The translations under genes and the position numbers were made by a program. Shown here piece by piece: positions 19,972-29,013 of a stretch of 64,000 nt of DNA. Origin of the DNA: Streptomyces sannanensis (GTDB lineage: Bacteria; Actinomycetota; Actinomycetes; Streptomycetales; Streptomycetaceae); NCBI RefSeq assembly GCF_039536205.1, contig NZ_BAAAYL010000001.1, positions 4,340,001 to 4,404,000 of the forward strand, read 5' to 3'. Numbering within the stretch: position 1 is the first letter of the stretch; every line of letters starts with the position of its first letter. Below the pieces are notes generated by a model, which worked only from the letters and a program-made list of their open reading frames with translations, was not told the origin of the DNA and did not search any database.

Positions 19972-20159
19972 CCTGTGGGCGCCTCGCCGAAGGCCCCGCC
20001 TTCGTGGGCGAGCTCGCTGAGCCGGCGCCGGGCGGCCCGGCGCTGGTAGATCGCGCCGACCGCGATTTCGACGGCCCGGGAGAGGGTCTCGCCGGCGTCC
20101 TCGGTGTGCAGGAGCTGTTTCACCTCGGTGAGGCGGTCGTCGTCGATCTCGGACCCCAT
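19968..20159 (-). CDS. VapB-like antitoxin (partner of the broken PIN toxin)
   Basis: 63 residues from the ATG at 20159 (MGSEIDDDRLTEVKQL), with an in-frame ATG at 20210 as alternative. The pattern TEDAGETLSRAVEIAVGAIY followed by a basic helix (QRRAARRRLSELAHEGGAF) is that of VapB-type antitoxins that precede PIN toxins. Its TGA overlaps the toxin GTG, the usual coupling of a type II toxin-antitoxin pair. The frame is intact although the toxin is broken, so it is an orphan antitoxin or early decay. Confidence 0.6.
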   Translation of the reverse strand: MGSEIDDDRLTEVKQLLHTEDAGETLSRAVEIAVGAIYQRRAARRRLSELAHEGGAFGEAPTG

Positions 20160-20291
20160 GAAGGGACGCGCCCTCGGCGCCGGGCGCGGCAGGAAGATGG
20201 GTACTGGCACCCCTGCGGTCCACCCCCTCCGGCAGGCATGCTGCTGATGCGCTCACAGGAGCGCGTGGGCGAAGCGAGGTGGGGGAGCGTT

Positions 20292-21608
20292 ATGGGACGG
20301 CAGGACGTGACGGCGGTCGGGCGCGGCGTGTCGGCGGGGCCCGTGGGTCTGGCACGTGGTGCGGCTCTGACCGGACTGGCGATTGGTGAGGCACTGCTCG
20401 CGCTGTGGGTGTGCCTGGTGCTCTGTCTTGCCTGCGTGGGCCTGGGCCTTCCGCTGCTGCCGGGTGCGCTGCGGGCGGTGCGGGCGCAGGCCAGGCGGCA
20501 GCGGAGGCTGGCGTGGGCGTGGTCGGGGGTTCGGGTGGACGACCCGTACCGGCCGGCGAGCGGCGAAACGGGCCATGCGGGCGGGTGGCGTGAGATGCGG
20601 TTGCGGCTCGCCGACCCGGCCACCTGGCGGGACCTGGTGTGGCTGCTCGTCAATCCCTTCATCGGCCCGGTGATGGCCTTCCTGCCGTTGGTGGCCGTGG
20701 TGCACGGCGTGTTCGGAGTGGTCCTGGCCTTCGCGTGGCGGCCCATCACCAGCGCCTGGAACGGCGTCTGGTTCGACTTCGTACCGGTCACCGGGCAGAC
20801 CACGGCCACCCTGGCCGCTGCGCTCGGCGTGGTCCAGGCCTGCTGCGGCCTGCTGCTCTTCCCCAGGTGGCTGATGCCTCTGCATGGACGGTGGGTGCGC
20901 TTCGTCCTGGGCAAGAGCCGTAGCGCGCTGAGCGACCGGGTCGAGCAGTTGCAGACGTCGCGGTCGGACGCCGTGGACCTCCAGGCGGCCGAACTGCGCC
21001 GCATCGAGCGCGACCTGCACGACGGCACGCAGGCCCGGCTGGTCGCCCTGGGCATGACGCTGACCGCCGCGGAGTCACTCCTGGAGCACAACCCGGAGGC
21101 GGTACGAGCCCTGCTCGCGGAGGCGAAGGGCAACTCGACCCGGGCACTGAACGAACTGCGGGACCTGGTGCGCGGCGTGCACCCGCCGCTGCTGGCCGAC
21201 CGCGGCCTGGTCGACGCCGTGCGCACCTTCGCCCTTGAGCTCCCCCTCCCGGTCCAGGTCACCGGGGAGATCCCGGGCCGGCTCCCCGCCCCCGTGGAGT
21301 CCGCCGCGTACTTCGCCATCGCCGAGCTGCTCGGCAACGTGGTCAAGCACGCCGAGGCAGAGCAGGTCTCCGTGGACTTCCGCTACGACCACCACGTCCT
21401 GCGGGTGGCCGTCCACGACAACGGCGTCGGCGGTGCCACCGCGGGGGACGGCGGCGGCATCCGCGGCATCGAGCGCCGGCTCGCGGCGTTCGACGGCGCG
21501 CTCGCGCTGACCAGCCCTCCGGGTGGCGGCACCACCGCCGCCCTGGAGATCGGCTGCGACCTGTTGGACGGCACCGATGAGACCGGAGCCGCCCCGCGGT
21601 CCCGGTGA
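20292..21608 (+). CDS. NarL-family sensor histidine kinase
   Basis: 438 residues from the ATG at 20292, which has a GGGGGAG ribosome-binding site (an in-frame ATG at 20238 is possible). Two hydrophobic regions occupy residues of about 20-60 and 105-200. HisKA_3 box AELRRIERDLHDGTQARLVA has phospho-acceptor His at about residue 243. The HATPase part has AELLGNVVKHAEAEQ (N box), VHDNGVGGATAGDGGGIRGI (G box) and LTSPPGGGTTAALE. No response regulator is adjacent; the closest of matching type is at 36092-36736, inside the BGC. Followed by the MMPL gene. Confidence 0.92.
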   Translation: MGRQDVTAVGRGVSAGPVGLARGAALTGLAIGEALLALWVCLVLCLACVGLGLPLLPGALRAVRAQARRQRRLAWAWSGVRVDDPYRPASGETGHAGGWREMRLRLADPATWRDLVWLLVNPFIGPVMAFLPLVAVVHGVFGVVLAFAWRPITSAWNGVWFDFVPVTGQTTATLAAALGVVQACCGLLLFPRWLMPLHGRWVRFVLGKSRSALSDRVEQLQTSRSDAVDLQAAELRRIERDLHDGTQARLVALGMTLTAAESLLEHNPEAVRALLAEAKGNSTRALNELRDLVRGVHPPLLADRGLVDAVRTFALELPLPVQVTGEIPGRLPAPVESAAYFAIAELLGNVVKHAEAEQVSVDFRYDHHVLRVAVHDNGVGGATAGDGGGIRGIERRLAAFDGALALTSPPGGGTTAALEIGCDLLDGTDETGAAPRSR

Positions 21609-21711
21609 CCGGGCCGCGCACGGCGCGGCACCACCGACACGTTCGCACCACGGGCGCAGTACGGCCACGAGGCCGGAGAGAAGACACGAACAGGAGAGGG
21701 CTGACCTCGTC

Positions 21712-23892
21712 ATGACCTTAAAGCGAAACATTCCCGCTCGGATCGGCTACTGGAGCGCGGCACATCCGTGGCGGGCCGTCCTGGTGTGGCTCGTGCTGAC
21801 CCTCGCCGCCTTCTCCACCGGCTTCCTCGGTGAGACCCGTATGGCCACCCAGGCGGACATGACCGTGGGTGAGTCCGCCCGGGCCGCACGGCTGATCGAA
21901 GACAACGGGCTGAAGGAGCCCGCGACGGAGAACTTCCTGCTCTCCCCGCGCGTCGGCCAGGACGCCGGCGGCGCGGCCGACGCGGCGGACGAGCTGAAGC
22001 GGCGGCTGGCCGAACTGCCCGAGGTGGCCTCGGTGACCGGGCCCCTGAAGTCCGAAGACGGCAGGACACTGCTGGTACGGGCGGTGATGAAGGGGGACGC
22101 GGACTCCGCCCCGGACCGGGTGACCGCACTCACCGACGCCACCGCCCAGGTCCAGGAACGCCACCCCGCATTGCGTGTCGAGGAGACCGGAGACGCCTCC
22201 ATCCAGCACGACTTCCAGGACTGGCTCGCCAAGGACCTGTCCAAGGCCACCGTGATCAGCGTGCCGATCACCCTGGTGGTGTTGATGGTCGTGTTCGGGG
22301 CCCTGGTGACGGCGGGCGTCCCGGTCCTGCTGGCCCTGTTCGCGGTGGGCTCCTCGCTGAGCCTGTGGGCACTCGCCTCCCGGCTCTTCCCCGACCCCGG
22401 GATGGTGCCGGACGTGATCGTCCTGATGGGACTCGCGGTGGGCGTCGACTACTGCCTGTTCTACCTGCGCCGCTACCGCGAGGAGCGCGCCAAGGGGTAC
22501 GACGCCCAGGCAGCGGTCCGGGTGGCGGCGGCCACCTCCGGCCACTCCGTGCTCGTCTCCGGCATCGCCGTGCTGGTGTCCATGGCCGGCCTGTACGTGG
22601 CCGGAGACCTGATGCTCGCCTCGATGGCGACCGGCGCGATCATCGTCGTCGCCATGGCCATGGTGTCCACGGTCACCGTGCTGCCGGCGCTTCTTGTGAA
22701 GCTCGGACGCGCGGTGGACCGTCCGCGGATCCCCGTGCTGTGGCGGCTCACCCAGGGGCGCGGGGGCTCCCGGGTCTGGACCGCCATCCTGCGGCCGGCG
22801 ACCGGTCACCCGGTAGTCGCCGCGGTGCTCTCCGTGGGAGCGCTGCTGGCACTGGCCGCTCCGGCGCTCGGCATGGACCTGAAGTCCACGCAGCTCGCCG
22901 ACTTCCCGCGCAACCTGACGACCATGCAGAGCTACGACCGGCTGGTGGCCGCCTTCCCCTCCCGTACCGACACGGACGTGGTAGTCCTGCGGCTGCCCGC
23001 CGACCGCTCGGCCGATCTGCGCCCCGCGGTGGCGGACCTCGCCGGGCGGATCGAGCAGGGCGCCGCGGGCGACCGGGCGAAGCCCGAGATCCGCTGGTCC
23101 ACGGACGGGCGAGGTGCCGTCCTCGACGTGAGCAGGACGTCCGCCACCGGAACGGACGAGGCCCGTACGGCGGTCCGTGACCTGCGCGCACTGCTGGACT
23201 CCACCCTGCGAGGTCTGCCCGCCGGCAGCTACGCGCTGGGCGGGGCGGCCGCGGAGGACATGGACTACACGGCCAACCTCCATGACCGGCTGCCGTGGGT
23301 CATGGCGGCGGTCTTCGCGCTGACGTTCCTGGTCATGCTGGCCGCGTTCCGTTCCGTCGTGATCGCGCTGACCACCGTGCTGCTCAACCTCCTGTCCGTG
23401 GGGGCGTCGTTCGGGATCCTGTGCCTGGTGTTCCAGAAGACCTGGGCGGAGCCGCTGCTCGACTTCACCTCGACCGGCCACGTCGTGTCCTGGGTCCCTG
23501 TCCTGCTGTTCGTGATCCTCTCGGGGCTGTCGCTGGACTACCACGTCTTCGTGGTGAGCCGGATCAGGGAGCGGGTCCTCATCGGCATGACCACCAGGAA
23601 CGCGGTCATTGACGGCATCAGCCGCACCGCGGGCGTCGTCACCGGGGCCGCGGTGGTGATGGTGGCGGTGTTCAGCGTCTTCGGCGCGCTGAGCTTCGTC
23701 GAGATGAAGCAGATCGGGGTGGGCCTCGCGGTCGCCGTCGCCCTGGACGCGACAGTGATCCGCGCCTTCGTCCTGCCCTCCCTGATGGTGCTGCTCGGCC
23801 GGGCCAATTGGTGGCCCTCGAAGACTGGACGGTCGGCGGTCGCACCGTCCTCCATGCCCGAGCCGGCCGAGGAGGTCGGGCTCGGCGTGTGA
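21712..23892 (+). CDS. MMPL-family RND transporter (TTA codon at position 3)
   Basis: 726 residues. Two repeated halves, each with one helix, a large extracytoplasmic loop and five helices. Typical segments are SVPITLVVLMVVFGALVTAG, MGLAVGVDYCLFYLRRYREE and, in the second half, LSGLSLDYHVFVVSRIRER. Such transporters export lipids, lipopeptides or other hydrophobic products, powered by proton motive force. The third codon is TTA (21718-21720), read by the bldA tRNA in Streptomyces. The frame is open upstream without a better start. Directly after the histidine kinase, so probably co-regulated. Could export the BGC product (inference). Confidence 0.92.
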   Translation: MTLKRNIPARIGYWSAAHPWRAVLVWLVLTLAAFSTGFLGETRMATQADMTVGESARAARLIEDNGLKEPATENFLLSPRVGQDAGGAADAADELKRRLAELPEVASVTGPLKSEDGRTLLVRAVMKGDADSAPDRVTALTDATAQVQERHPALRVEETGDASIQHDFQDWLAKDLSKATVISVPITLVVLMVVFGALVTAGVPVLLALFAVGSSLSLWALASRLFPDPGMVPDVIVLMGLAVGVDYCLFYLRRYREERAKGYDAQAAVRVAAATSGHSVLVSGIAVLVSMAGLYVAGDLMLASMATGAIIVVAMAMVSTVTVLPALLVKLGRAVDRPRIPVLWRLTQGRGGSRVWTAILRPATGHPVVAAVLSVGALLALAAPALGMDLKSTQLADFPRNLTTMQSYDRLVAAFPSRTDTDVVVLRLPADRSADLRPAVADLAGRIEQGAAGDRAKPEIRWSTDGRGAVLDVSRTSATGTDEARTAVRDLRALLDSTLRGLPAGSYALGGAAAEDMDYTANLHDRLPWVMAAVFALTFLVMLAAFRSVVIALTTVLLNLLSVGASFGILCLVFQKTWAEPLLDFTSTGHVVSWVPVLLFVILSGLSLDYHVFVVSRIRERVLIGMTTRNAVIDGISRTAGVVTGAAVVMVAVFSVFGALSFVEMKQIGVGLAVAVALDATVIRAFVLPSLMVLLGRANWWPSKTGRSAVAPSSMPEPAEEVGLGV

Positions 23893-23945
23893 ACGCGCGG
23901 CCCGAGCCCCACCCCCGTGGCCCGGGCCGCACCCTTCAGCCGGGT

Positions 23946-23963
23946 GTCAGCGCCCGGTCAGCG
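23946..23963 (+). promoter_or_regulatory. Putative SARP operator upstream of mbtH operon
   Basis: Two GTCAGCG heptamers (23946-23952 and 23957-23963) exactly 11 bp apart, about 70 bp before the MbtH start. SARP activators bind heptameric direct repeats with 11-bp spacing. The same heptamer recurs in front of two other operons of this cluster. Confidence 0.6.
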
Positions 23964-24033
23964 GTGGACTGACACAGTGGTGAGCATCGCTCCCCCGACA
24001 CTGCCCCTTGGCGAGAGGAACGCGGGAACCGCC

Positions 24034-24240
24034 ATGAGCAACCCTTTCGACGACTCCGAAGGCGTCTTCCATGTGCTGGTCAACGACGCGGGTCAGCACA
24101 GTCTGTGGCCCGCGTTCGCCGCGGTCCCCGACGGCTGGCATCCGGTGCTCGGCCCGGTTCCGAGGGAGGAGGCCGTCGGCTACGTCGACGAGCACTGGAC
24201 CGACCTGAGGCCGCGGCGCCTCACCGGGGCGGGGAGCTGA
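24034..24240 (+). CDS. MbtH-like protein
   Basis: 68-residue small chaperone of NRPS adenylation domains. The family pattern is complete: [36 protein letters not shown], and the tail [14 protein letters not shown] with the conserved Trp residues. The start at 24034 is fixed by the universal N-x-F(D/E) opening. First gene of an MbtH-ATPase-PPTase operon, and the only MbtH in the window, so presumably it activates the A domains of the NRPSs at 37.9-51.7 kb. Confidence 0.97.
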   Translation: MSNPFDDSEGVFHVLVNDAGQHSLWPAFAAVPDGWHPVLGPVPREEAVGYVDEHWTDLRPRRLTGAGS

Positions 24241-24243
24241 CCC

Positions 24244-25197
24244 ATGACCGAGCGTGGTTCGGCCGCGATCGAGGTGGAAGGACTGCACAAGTCCTACCGC
24301 GGCCTCGAAGTGCTCCGGGGGATCGACCTCTTCGCCCCGCGCGGCAGTGTGCTGGGGCTGCTCGGCCCGAACGGAGCGGGCAAGACGACGACCGTGCGGA
24401 TCCTGAGCACGCTGCTGCGAGCGGACCGGGGCCGGCTCCTGATCGCCGGGTTCGACGCCGCCTCGCAGCCCCGGGAGGTACGCCGCAGGCTGGGACTTTC
24501 CGGCCAGTACGCCGCCGTCGACGAGGAACTGACCGGCCGTGAGAACCTGGTCATGCTGGGCCGCCTACTGCACCTCGGCAGGCGGCAGGCTCGCGAGCGG
24601 GCCGGTGAACTTCTCAGCCGTTTCGACCTCGCCGCGGCCGCCGACCGTCCGGCGCGCACCTACTCCGGTGGCATGCGCCGCCGTCTTGACCTGGCCAGCA
24701 CCCTGGTGGGCCGACCCGAGGTCATCTTCCTGGACGAGCCGACCACGGGACTCGACCCGGCCAGCCGGCTGGCCCTCTGGAGCACGGTCGAGGAGCTCAC
24801 CGAGGAGGGCGTCACCGTGCTACTGACCACGCAGTACCTGGAGGAGGCGGACGCCCTCGCCGACCGGATCTCGGTCATCGCCGAGGGCCGGGTGGTCGCC
24901 GAGGGAACACCGGACGAGCTCAAGCGGAAGATCGGCGGCGAGCGGCTGGAGATCACCGTGGCGGACCCGGCGGACCTCGGCACGGCCTACGACGTGCTGC
25001 GCCCCCTGGCCACCGGGGAGGTCTTCCGTGACGACCGGCGAGGCGTGCTCGGCCTCCAGCCGGCCGAGGGCATGGCGACGGTGGCCGCGGTGGCCACCGA
25101 ACTGTGCGACCGGGGTGTGGCGGTCACCGACTTCGCGCACCGCAGGCCGTCCCTGGACGACGTCTTCCTGAGCCTGACGGGCAGCCCCTCGTCATGA
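24244..25197 (+). CDS. DrrA-type ABC transporter ATP-binding protein
   Basis: 317-residue ATPase of the daunorubicin-resistance type. Walker A GLLGPNGAGKTTTVRIL, Q-loop LGLSGQYAAVDEELTGREN, signature TYSGGMRRRLDLA, Walker B PEVIFLDEPTTGLDP, and the H-loop position occupied by TTQYLEEADALADR. The C-terminal extension (VAEGTPDELKRKIGGERLEI onward) is typical of DrrA. Its permease partner is not adjacent but at 51687-52508, at the other end of the cluster. Probably exports the product or gives self-resistance. Confidence 0.94.
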   Translation: MTERGSAAIEVEGLHKSYRGLEVLRGIDLFAPRGSVLGLLGPNGAGKTTTVRILSTLLRADRGRLLIAGFDAASQPREVRRRLGLSGQYAAVDEELTGRENLVMLGRLLHLGRRQARERAGELLSRFDLAAAADRPARTYSGGMRRRLDLASTLVGRPEVIFLDEPTTGLDPASRLALWSTVEELTEEGVTVLLTTQYLEEADALADRISVIAEGRVVAEGTPDELKRKIGGERLEITVADPADLGTAYDVLRPLATGEVFRDDRRGVLGLQPAEGMATVAAVATELCDRGVAVTDFAHRRPSLDDVFLSLTGSPSS

Positions 25198-25931
25198 GCG
25201 CCGTTCAGCCGGCCACGGTGGCCTGGGCGGTGTGGTCGCCGGTCGCGGACCGGCCCGCCGTCCGGGCCCTGCTGGACGAGAGCGAACGGGCCCGGTACGC
25301 GGCCCTGTGGGCGGCGGGCGACCGGGCGCGGTTCGCGGCCGGCCGGGCGCTGGCCAAGAGCGTGCTCGGCCGGCTGACCGGCGCGCCCGCGGGGTCGCTC
25401 CGCTTCAGCCGGACCTGCCGGCTCTGCGGCGGACCGCACGGAGGGCCCCGGCTCGCCGGGTCCGGATACCGGTTCTCCCTCTCACACGCAGACGACCTCG
25501 TGGTGCTGGCCGTGTGTGACCGGGGGAGCCCCGGGGTCGACGTCGAGCGGCCCGGCCGCCGGGACTTCGCGCGTCTGGCCGGGCGGGCGCTGTCGACGGC
25601 GGAGGCCAGGGACTTCTCCGGCCTTCCGTCCGGGCTGCTCAACTGGGCGGGCTGCCGCTACTGGACACGGAAGGAGGCGCTGCTCAAGGCGACAGGCCAC
25701 GGACTGTCGCTGCCCATGCGCGAGATCACCGTCACCCGGCCCGGGCGGGCCGCCGCGCTGATCGACTGGGCCGGGCGGTACGAGGCGTCGGAGTTCGGCC
25801 TCGTGGACCTCGGCGCAGGCGGGTACGCAGCCGGAGGCGTCGCGGCGCTTGCGGTCCACGGAGCCCCCGGCGTCGAAGTGGCGGAGTTTTCCGTGGACGA
25901 CCCGCTGGACGACCCGCCGGATTTCCAGTGA
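25194..25931 (+). CDS. Sfp-type 4'-phosphopantetheinyl transferase
   Basis: 245 residues. Start ATG 25194 overlaps the ATPase stop (ATGA). Family motifs: FSLSHADDLVVLAVC, the magnesium-binding GVDVERPGRR, and WTRKEALLKATGHGL. Several extra Cys residues (SRTCRLCGGPHGGP) match the usual P1 loop. Converts apo carrier proteins to the holo form, so it should serve the ACP at 32985 and the four T domains of the NRPSs. Confidence 0.95.
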   Translation: MSAVQPATVAWAVWSPVADRPAVRALLDESERARYAALWAAGDRARFAAGRALAKSVLGRLTGAPAGSLRFSRTCRLCGGPHGGPRLAGSGYRFSLSHADDLVVLAVCDRGSPGVDVERPGRRDFARLAGRALSTAEARDFSGLPSGLLNWAGCRYWTRKEALLKATGHGLSLPMREITVTRPGRAAALIDWAGRYEASEFGLVDLGAGGYAAGGVAALAVHGAPGVEVAEFSVDDPLDDPPDFQ

Positions 25932-26078
25932 ACGGGAAGAAAGCCGTGCGGACAGCAGACAGGAAAGGTGGGCCCGAATTCAAGCTGCGGTTTGGACCAG
26001 GCCCCTCCGGCCCCTGCTCTGTGAATTTTATAATTGCTGGGATTTCGGCCACTGGGTCTGGTAGTTTGCCGATGCTCC
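25932..26078. other. Unassigned intergenic sequence before the transposase remnant
   Basis: Locally lower-GC sequence (for example gaattttataattgctggg near 26020) after the PPTase stop. I see no gene or clear terminator. Confidence 0.4.
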
Positions 26079-26201
26079 GGCCACCACCTGCGCGGCGCCC
26101 ACCTGATCCGCGAACTGACCGCCGCCGAACAGGACCACCCTGAAGAGCAGTGGCCGGAACAGGTCCGCTGGGCGTTGTCCGGGCTGAACATCCAGGCCTG
26201 A
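26079..26201 (+). mobile_element. Transposase remnant (IS66-like C-terminal piece)
   Basis: Forty codons and a TGA encode GHHLRGAHLIRELTAAEQDH followed by PEEQWPEQVRWALSGLNIQA. The C/A-H-L-L-R-E-L pattern followed by a Trp-rich helix resembles the region after the first catalytic Asp in IS66-type transposases. No further transposase sequence is recognisable on either side, so only a fragment remains. Family call is from memory of the motif and tentative. Confidence 0.45.
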
Positions 26202-26305
26202 CGGGTACGGGCCGGCAAGATCGACCAGTAACCTCTGGACGCCACTCATCCTGACCAGCGAGCATCACACAGCGTCATAAAACAGGCTGCATTCCTGCTG
26301 AATGC

Positions 26306-27130
26306 CTACGTTTCGACCGGACGGCCGTCGAGTGTCGGGTCCTGCACCAGTATCGCCTTCTGGAGGGCGCGCATGGCGCTTCCCGGTTCCAGGCCCAGCT
26401 CCCGGTTGAGCCATGTTCTGACCCGCTGGAAGGTCGCGAGCGCCTCGCCCTGGCGTCCGGACCGGTAGAGCGCGATCATGAGCAGTTCGGAGATGCGCTC
26501 GCGCTCCGGGTGCTCGATGGCCAGCTGCTCCAGTTCGGCCACGGTGCTGCGGTCGGTGCGGAAGGCGAGGCGGGCCTCGTAGAGGTCCTCCAGCGCGCCG
26601 AGCCGCAGCCCCTCCAGGCGCGCGACCTGACTCCCGCAGCGCCGGCCGGCCGCGATGTCCGCGAGCGCCGGCCCCCGCCACAGGCGCAGCGCTTGTTCGA
26701 GCAGGGGGATGGCGGCGCGCGGGTCGTCGCGCGCCAGTGCCGAGCCGCGGGCGGCGAGTTCCTCGAAACGGTGGGCGTCCACCGCGGGCCTGGGTAGTGC
26801 GAGGAGGTAGCCGCCGACCGAGGTCCGTACCAGCCGGCCGCCCGGAATGCCGTTGTCGTCCAGGATCGTGCGCAGCCGGCGCATGCTCGCCTGAAGGGCG
26901 TTCTTCGGGTTCCTGGAGTTGCCGTCCGCGAGCAGCTCGTCGATGAGGAAGTCGGTCGACACCACCTCACCCGGAGTGAACGCGAGGACGGCGAGCAGGG
27001 CGCGTGCGCGGTGCGGGCCGATGGTGATGGCGTGCCCGTCCCACACGACTCGCGAGGGCCCCAGCATCTCTAATTTGAGCAGGTCAGGAATGCCGTACGC
27101 CTGTGTCGAGCGCTGGTCTCTCATGTGCAT
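26306..27130 (-). CDS. SARP-family pathway activator (TTA codon at position 20)
   Basis: 274 residues. N-terminal OmpR-like winged helix (MLGPSRVVWDGHAITIGPHR, ARALLAVLAFTPGEVVSTDF, ASMRRLRTILDDNGIP, TSVGGYLL) followed by the bacterial transcriptional activation domain (DAHRFEELAARGSALARDDP through RTWLNRELGLEPGSAM). Single-domain SARPs of this size are cluster-situated activators. The ATG at 27130 has GAGGGA five bp upstream; ATG 27124 is an alternative. Codon 20 is TTA (27071-27073). It probably binds the GTCAGCG repeats at 23946, 28970 and 36836. Confidence 0.93.
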   Translation of the reverse strand: MHMRDQRSTQAYGIPDLLKLEMLGPSRVVWDGHAITIGPHRARALLAVLAFTPGEVVSTDFLIDELLADGNSRNPKNALQASMRRLRTILDDNGIPGGRLVRTSVGGYLLALPRPAVDAHRFEELAARGSALARDDPRAAIPLLEQALRLWRGPALADIAAGRRCGSQVARLEGLRLGALEDLYEARLAFRTDRSTVAELEQLAIEHPERERISELLMIALYRSGRQGEALATFQRVRTWLNRELGLEPGSAMRALQKAILVQDPTLDGRPVET

Positions 27131-27557
27131 CCGTTCCCTCGTGACTGGGTAGAATTTGCACACGACGCACCGATGCCCGAGTGGGCCACCAGTGGGGGGA
27201 ATGGCGCGAAGCGTTCCCGGGTGGGCAGGGCGTGGGGCTCACTGCGGCGACCCTGGGGCGTATGTCCGAAATTCTACCTCGAGTGGCTCAATCGATTATC
27301 GGAGGCGTTTCGGGCATGGCGGTGGTGGAGAGATCGCACGTCTGTTCAGATGAGTGCAATTCATCACGAGTCCCCGTGTTGGTTGACGGAACCAGCTCGC
27401 GATCGGAATGCGCGATAAGTGATGGCGAGCGGCCTGCCGAACGCCCCGGATCTTACACACCCGGTATGGCCTTTTCAAGATCCGCAGCGAGCGTCGGAGA
27501 TTGTTGAAATTCTTTACGAGTTTCCATGTTCCGTCATTGGGCCGGTGAAACCGCCGT
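27131..27557. other. SARP upstream region, no supported gene
   Basis: About 430 bp, AT-richer than its surroundings, between the SARP gene and the end of sbnB. It must contain the SARP promoter. I found no GTCAGCG repeats here, so the SARP does not obviously autoregulate. Short open frames in it lack ribosome-binding sites and protein-like composition. Confidence 0.5.
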
Positions 27558-27580
27558 CGGCGGCGCACTCGGCGCCGCCG
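27558..27580 (-). terminator. Putative terminator after sbnB-like gene
   Basis: 9-bp GC stem (27558-27566 with 27572-27580) and a 5-nt loop, 24 bp past the sbnB-like stop on the minus strand. Confidence 0.5.
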
Positions 27581-27603
27581 TCGGCAATCCGTCCCGGCCC
27601 GGC

Positions 27604-28638
27604 TCAGAACAGCGTGAGCCGCTGACCCAGCCCGATTTCCCCCGCCCTGCGGTGGACGGCGTCGATCAGGCCGACGTCCAGGATGGACATGCCGAACGGG
27701 TTGCTCAGCACATGGCCCTTCCCCGGCCGCACCGCCGGCACCCGGCCCAGGAGCACCTCACCCAGCGTGCCGTTGACCGTCCGGCCCGGCTGGGCACCGG
27801 CCACGCCGGGCCTGACGAGCTTCCCCTCCGCCATGAGACGGCCCATGATCCGGCGCGGGTTCTCCTCGATGAGGTCCAGGTCGTCGCCGTACACGCCCTC
27901 GGCGCTCGCGTAGACCTCCTCGGTGAAGTCGGCGAGGGACACGTGAGCGAGGAAGGTGCCCGGCATGATCCAGTCGGCGGGGATGTACGGGGTGTTGCTG
28001 GTGGTGACCGTGACGACGACGGAGGTCGCTGCGACGGCCCGCGCGGCGGAGGCGGAGACCGTGACCTTCAGGTCAGGGTGGTGGGCGGCCGCCCAGCGGG
28101 CCAGTTCCTCGGCGCGTTCCCCCGACATGTCGTGGACGACCACACGGCGGACGTCGGGGAAGGCGCGGGTGAGCAGGTCGAGATGGGCGCGGGCGAGCGT
28201 GCCCGCGCCGATCAGGGTGATCCCGTCCCACTCCGCGGGTCCGAGTGCCTGAAGACTGGCCATGGTGTAGGCGGCTGTGCGGACGGCGCTGAGGTAGCCG
28301 GCCTCCGCGATCAGCTTCGGGCGGGCCGTCTCCGGGTCGAAGACGAAGCTCAGCCCCCCGGCCCGCTCCATGCCGCGGGCCGGGTTGCTCACCGAGGCGT
28401 TGATCAGCTTCATCCCGTAGACGGAGCCCTCGGGCCGGTGCAGGGCGCCGAGCATCGCGATGGCCCTGCTGTAGGCGTCCTCGCCGTTGCGCCAGGACAG
28501 ATAACCCTCGGACGGGATCTCGGTGCGGCCGGCGGCCTGATCGCGCAGGACCTGGGTGACGACCTGCACCGGGTCGATGCCGTCGAGGCAGGTCAGTACG
28601 TCCTTGCGGTCCAGGAAGAGCAGGTTCTCCTGCGGCAT
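27604..28638 (-). CDS. SbnB-like N-(2-amino-2-carboxyethyl)-L-glutamate dehydrogenase
   Basis: 344-residue ornithine-cyclodeaminase/mu-crystallin-fold dehydrogenase. The NAD-binding motif LIGAGTLARAHLDL and the preceding AGYLSAVRTAAYTMASLQAL match; the C-terminal part has LSNPFGMSILDVGLIDAVH. In staphyloferrin B biosynthesis SbnB oxidatively cleaves the adduct formed by SbnA to release L-2,3-diaminopropionate and 2-oxoglutarate. The partner SbnA-like gene is at 36.8-37.9 kb, which strongly supports the assignment. The ATG at 28638 has GAGGGA upstream. Divergent from the FabH operon. Confidence 0.88.
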   Translation of the reverse strand: MPQENLLFLDRKDVLTCLDGIDPVQVVTQVLRDQAAGRTEIPSEGYLSWRNGEDAYSRAIAMLGALHRPEGSVYGMKLINASVSNPARGMERAGGLSFVFDPETARPKLIAEAGYLSAVRTAAYTMASLQALGPAEWDGITLIGAGTLARAHLDLLTRAFPDVRRVVVHDMSGERAEELARWAAAHHPDLKVTVSASAARAVAATSVVVTVTTSNTPYIPADWIMPGTFLAHVSLADFTEEVYASAEGVYGDDLDLIEENPRRIMGRLMAEGKLVRPGVAGAQPGRTVNGTLGEVLLGRVPAVRPGKGHVLSNPFGMSILDVGLIDAVHRRAGEIGLGQRLTLF

Positions 28639-28969
28639 GGATGTCCCTCGTCTCGTGTCTGTGAAGGGCCGGTACGGCCCGGGGCGCCAAGGGCGTGCGT
28701 AGCGGGTGCTTCGGCGGACGCTCCGCCGGGCGCGGCGGTGGCCGACGCGCAGTGCGCAGCCGGCGCGCCCCGGATGGTCCGGTGCGGGACGGACGGGCAC
28801 CGACGGTCCCGCCGTGCCGCGCCGCACCGGTTCCAGGGTGGTTGTCGGAGCGCCCCACGCGGGTCCTGGTGCGCCCGCCCGGGCCCGGTGCCCGGAGCTA
28901 CGGCGGCCGGGCCGCCAGCGCCGGACTATAGCCGTGCTGATGGGTCCTCAGAGCGGCACCGGGCGCGCT
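28639..28969. other. Divergent promoter region of sbnB, no gene
   Basis: About 330 bp of very GC-rich sequence between the sbnB start and the SARP boxes. It contains the sbnB promoter, presumably. No supported gene or RNA. Confidence 0.5.
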
Positions 28970-29013
28970 GTCAGCATTCGGTCAGCGGCCGGTCAACCCC
29001 GGCGGATTAGCTA
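28970..29013 (+). promoter_or_regulatory. Putative SARP-dependent promoter of the FabH/ATP-grasp operon
   Basis: Three heptamers with exact 11-bp spacing: GTCAGCA (28970-28976), GTCAGCG (28981-28987) and GTCAACC (28992-28998). Nine bp downstream is a plausible -10 element TAGCTA (29008-29013). Repeats placed about 8 bp before the -10 are the arrangement known for SARP-activated promoters. The KAS III start lies about 220 bp further on, giving a long 5' leader. Confidence 0.68.

Noticed and set aside
27296..27568. Possible 90-codon gene on the minus strand upstream of the SARP gene
   Set aside because: Arg-rich translation without protein-like pattern, no ribosome-binding site, and it lies in the SARP promoter region.
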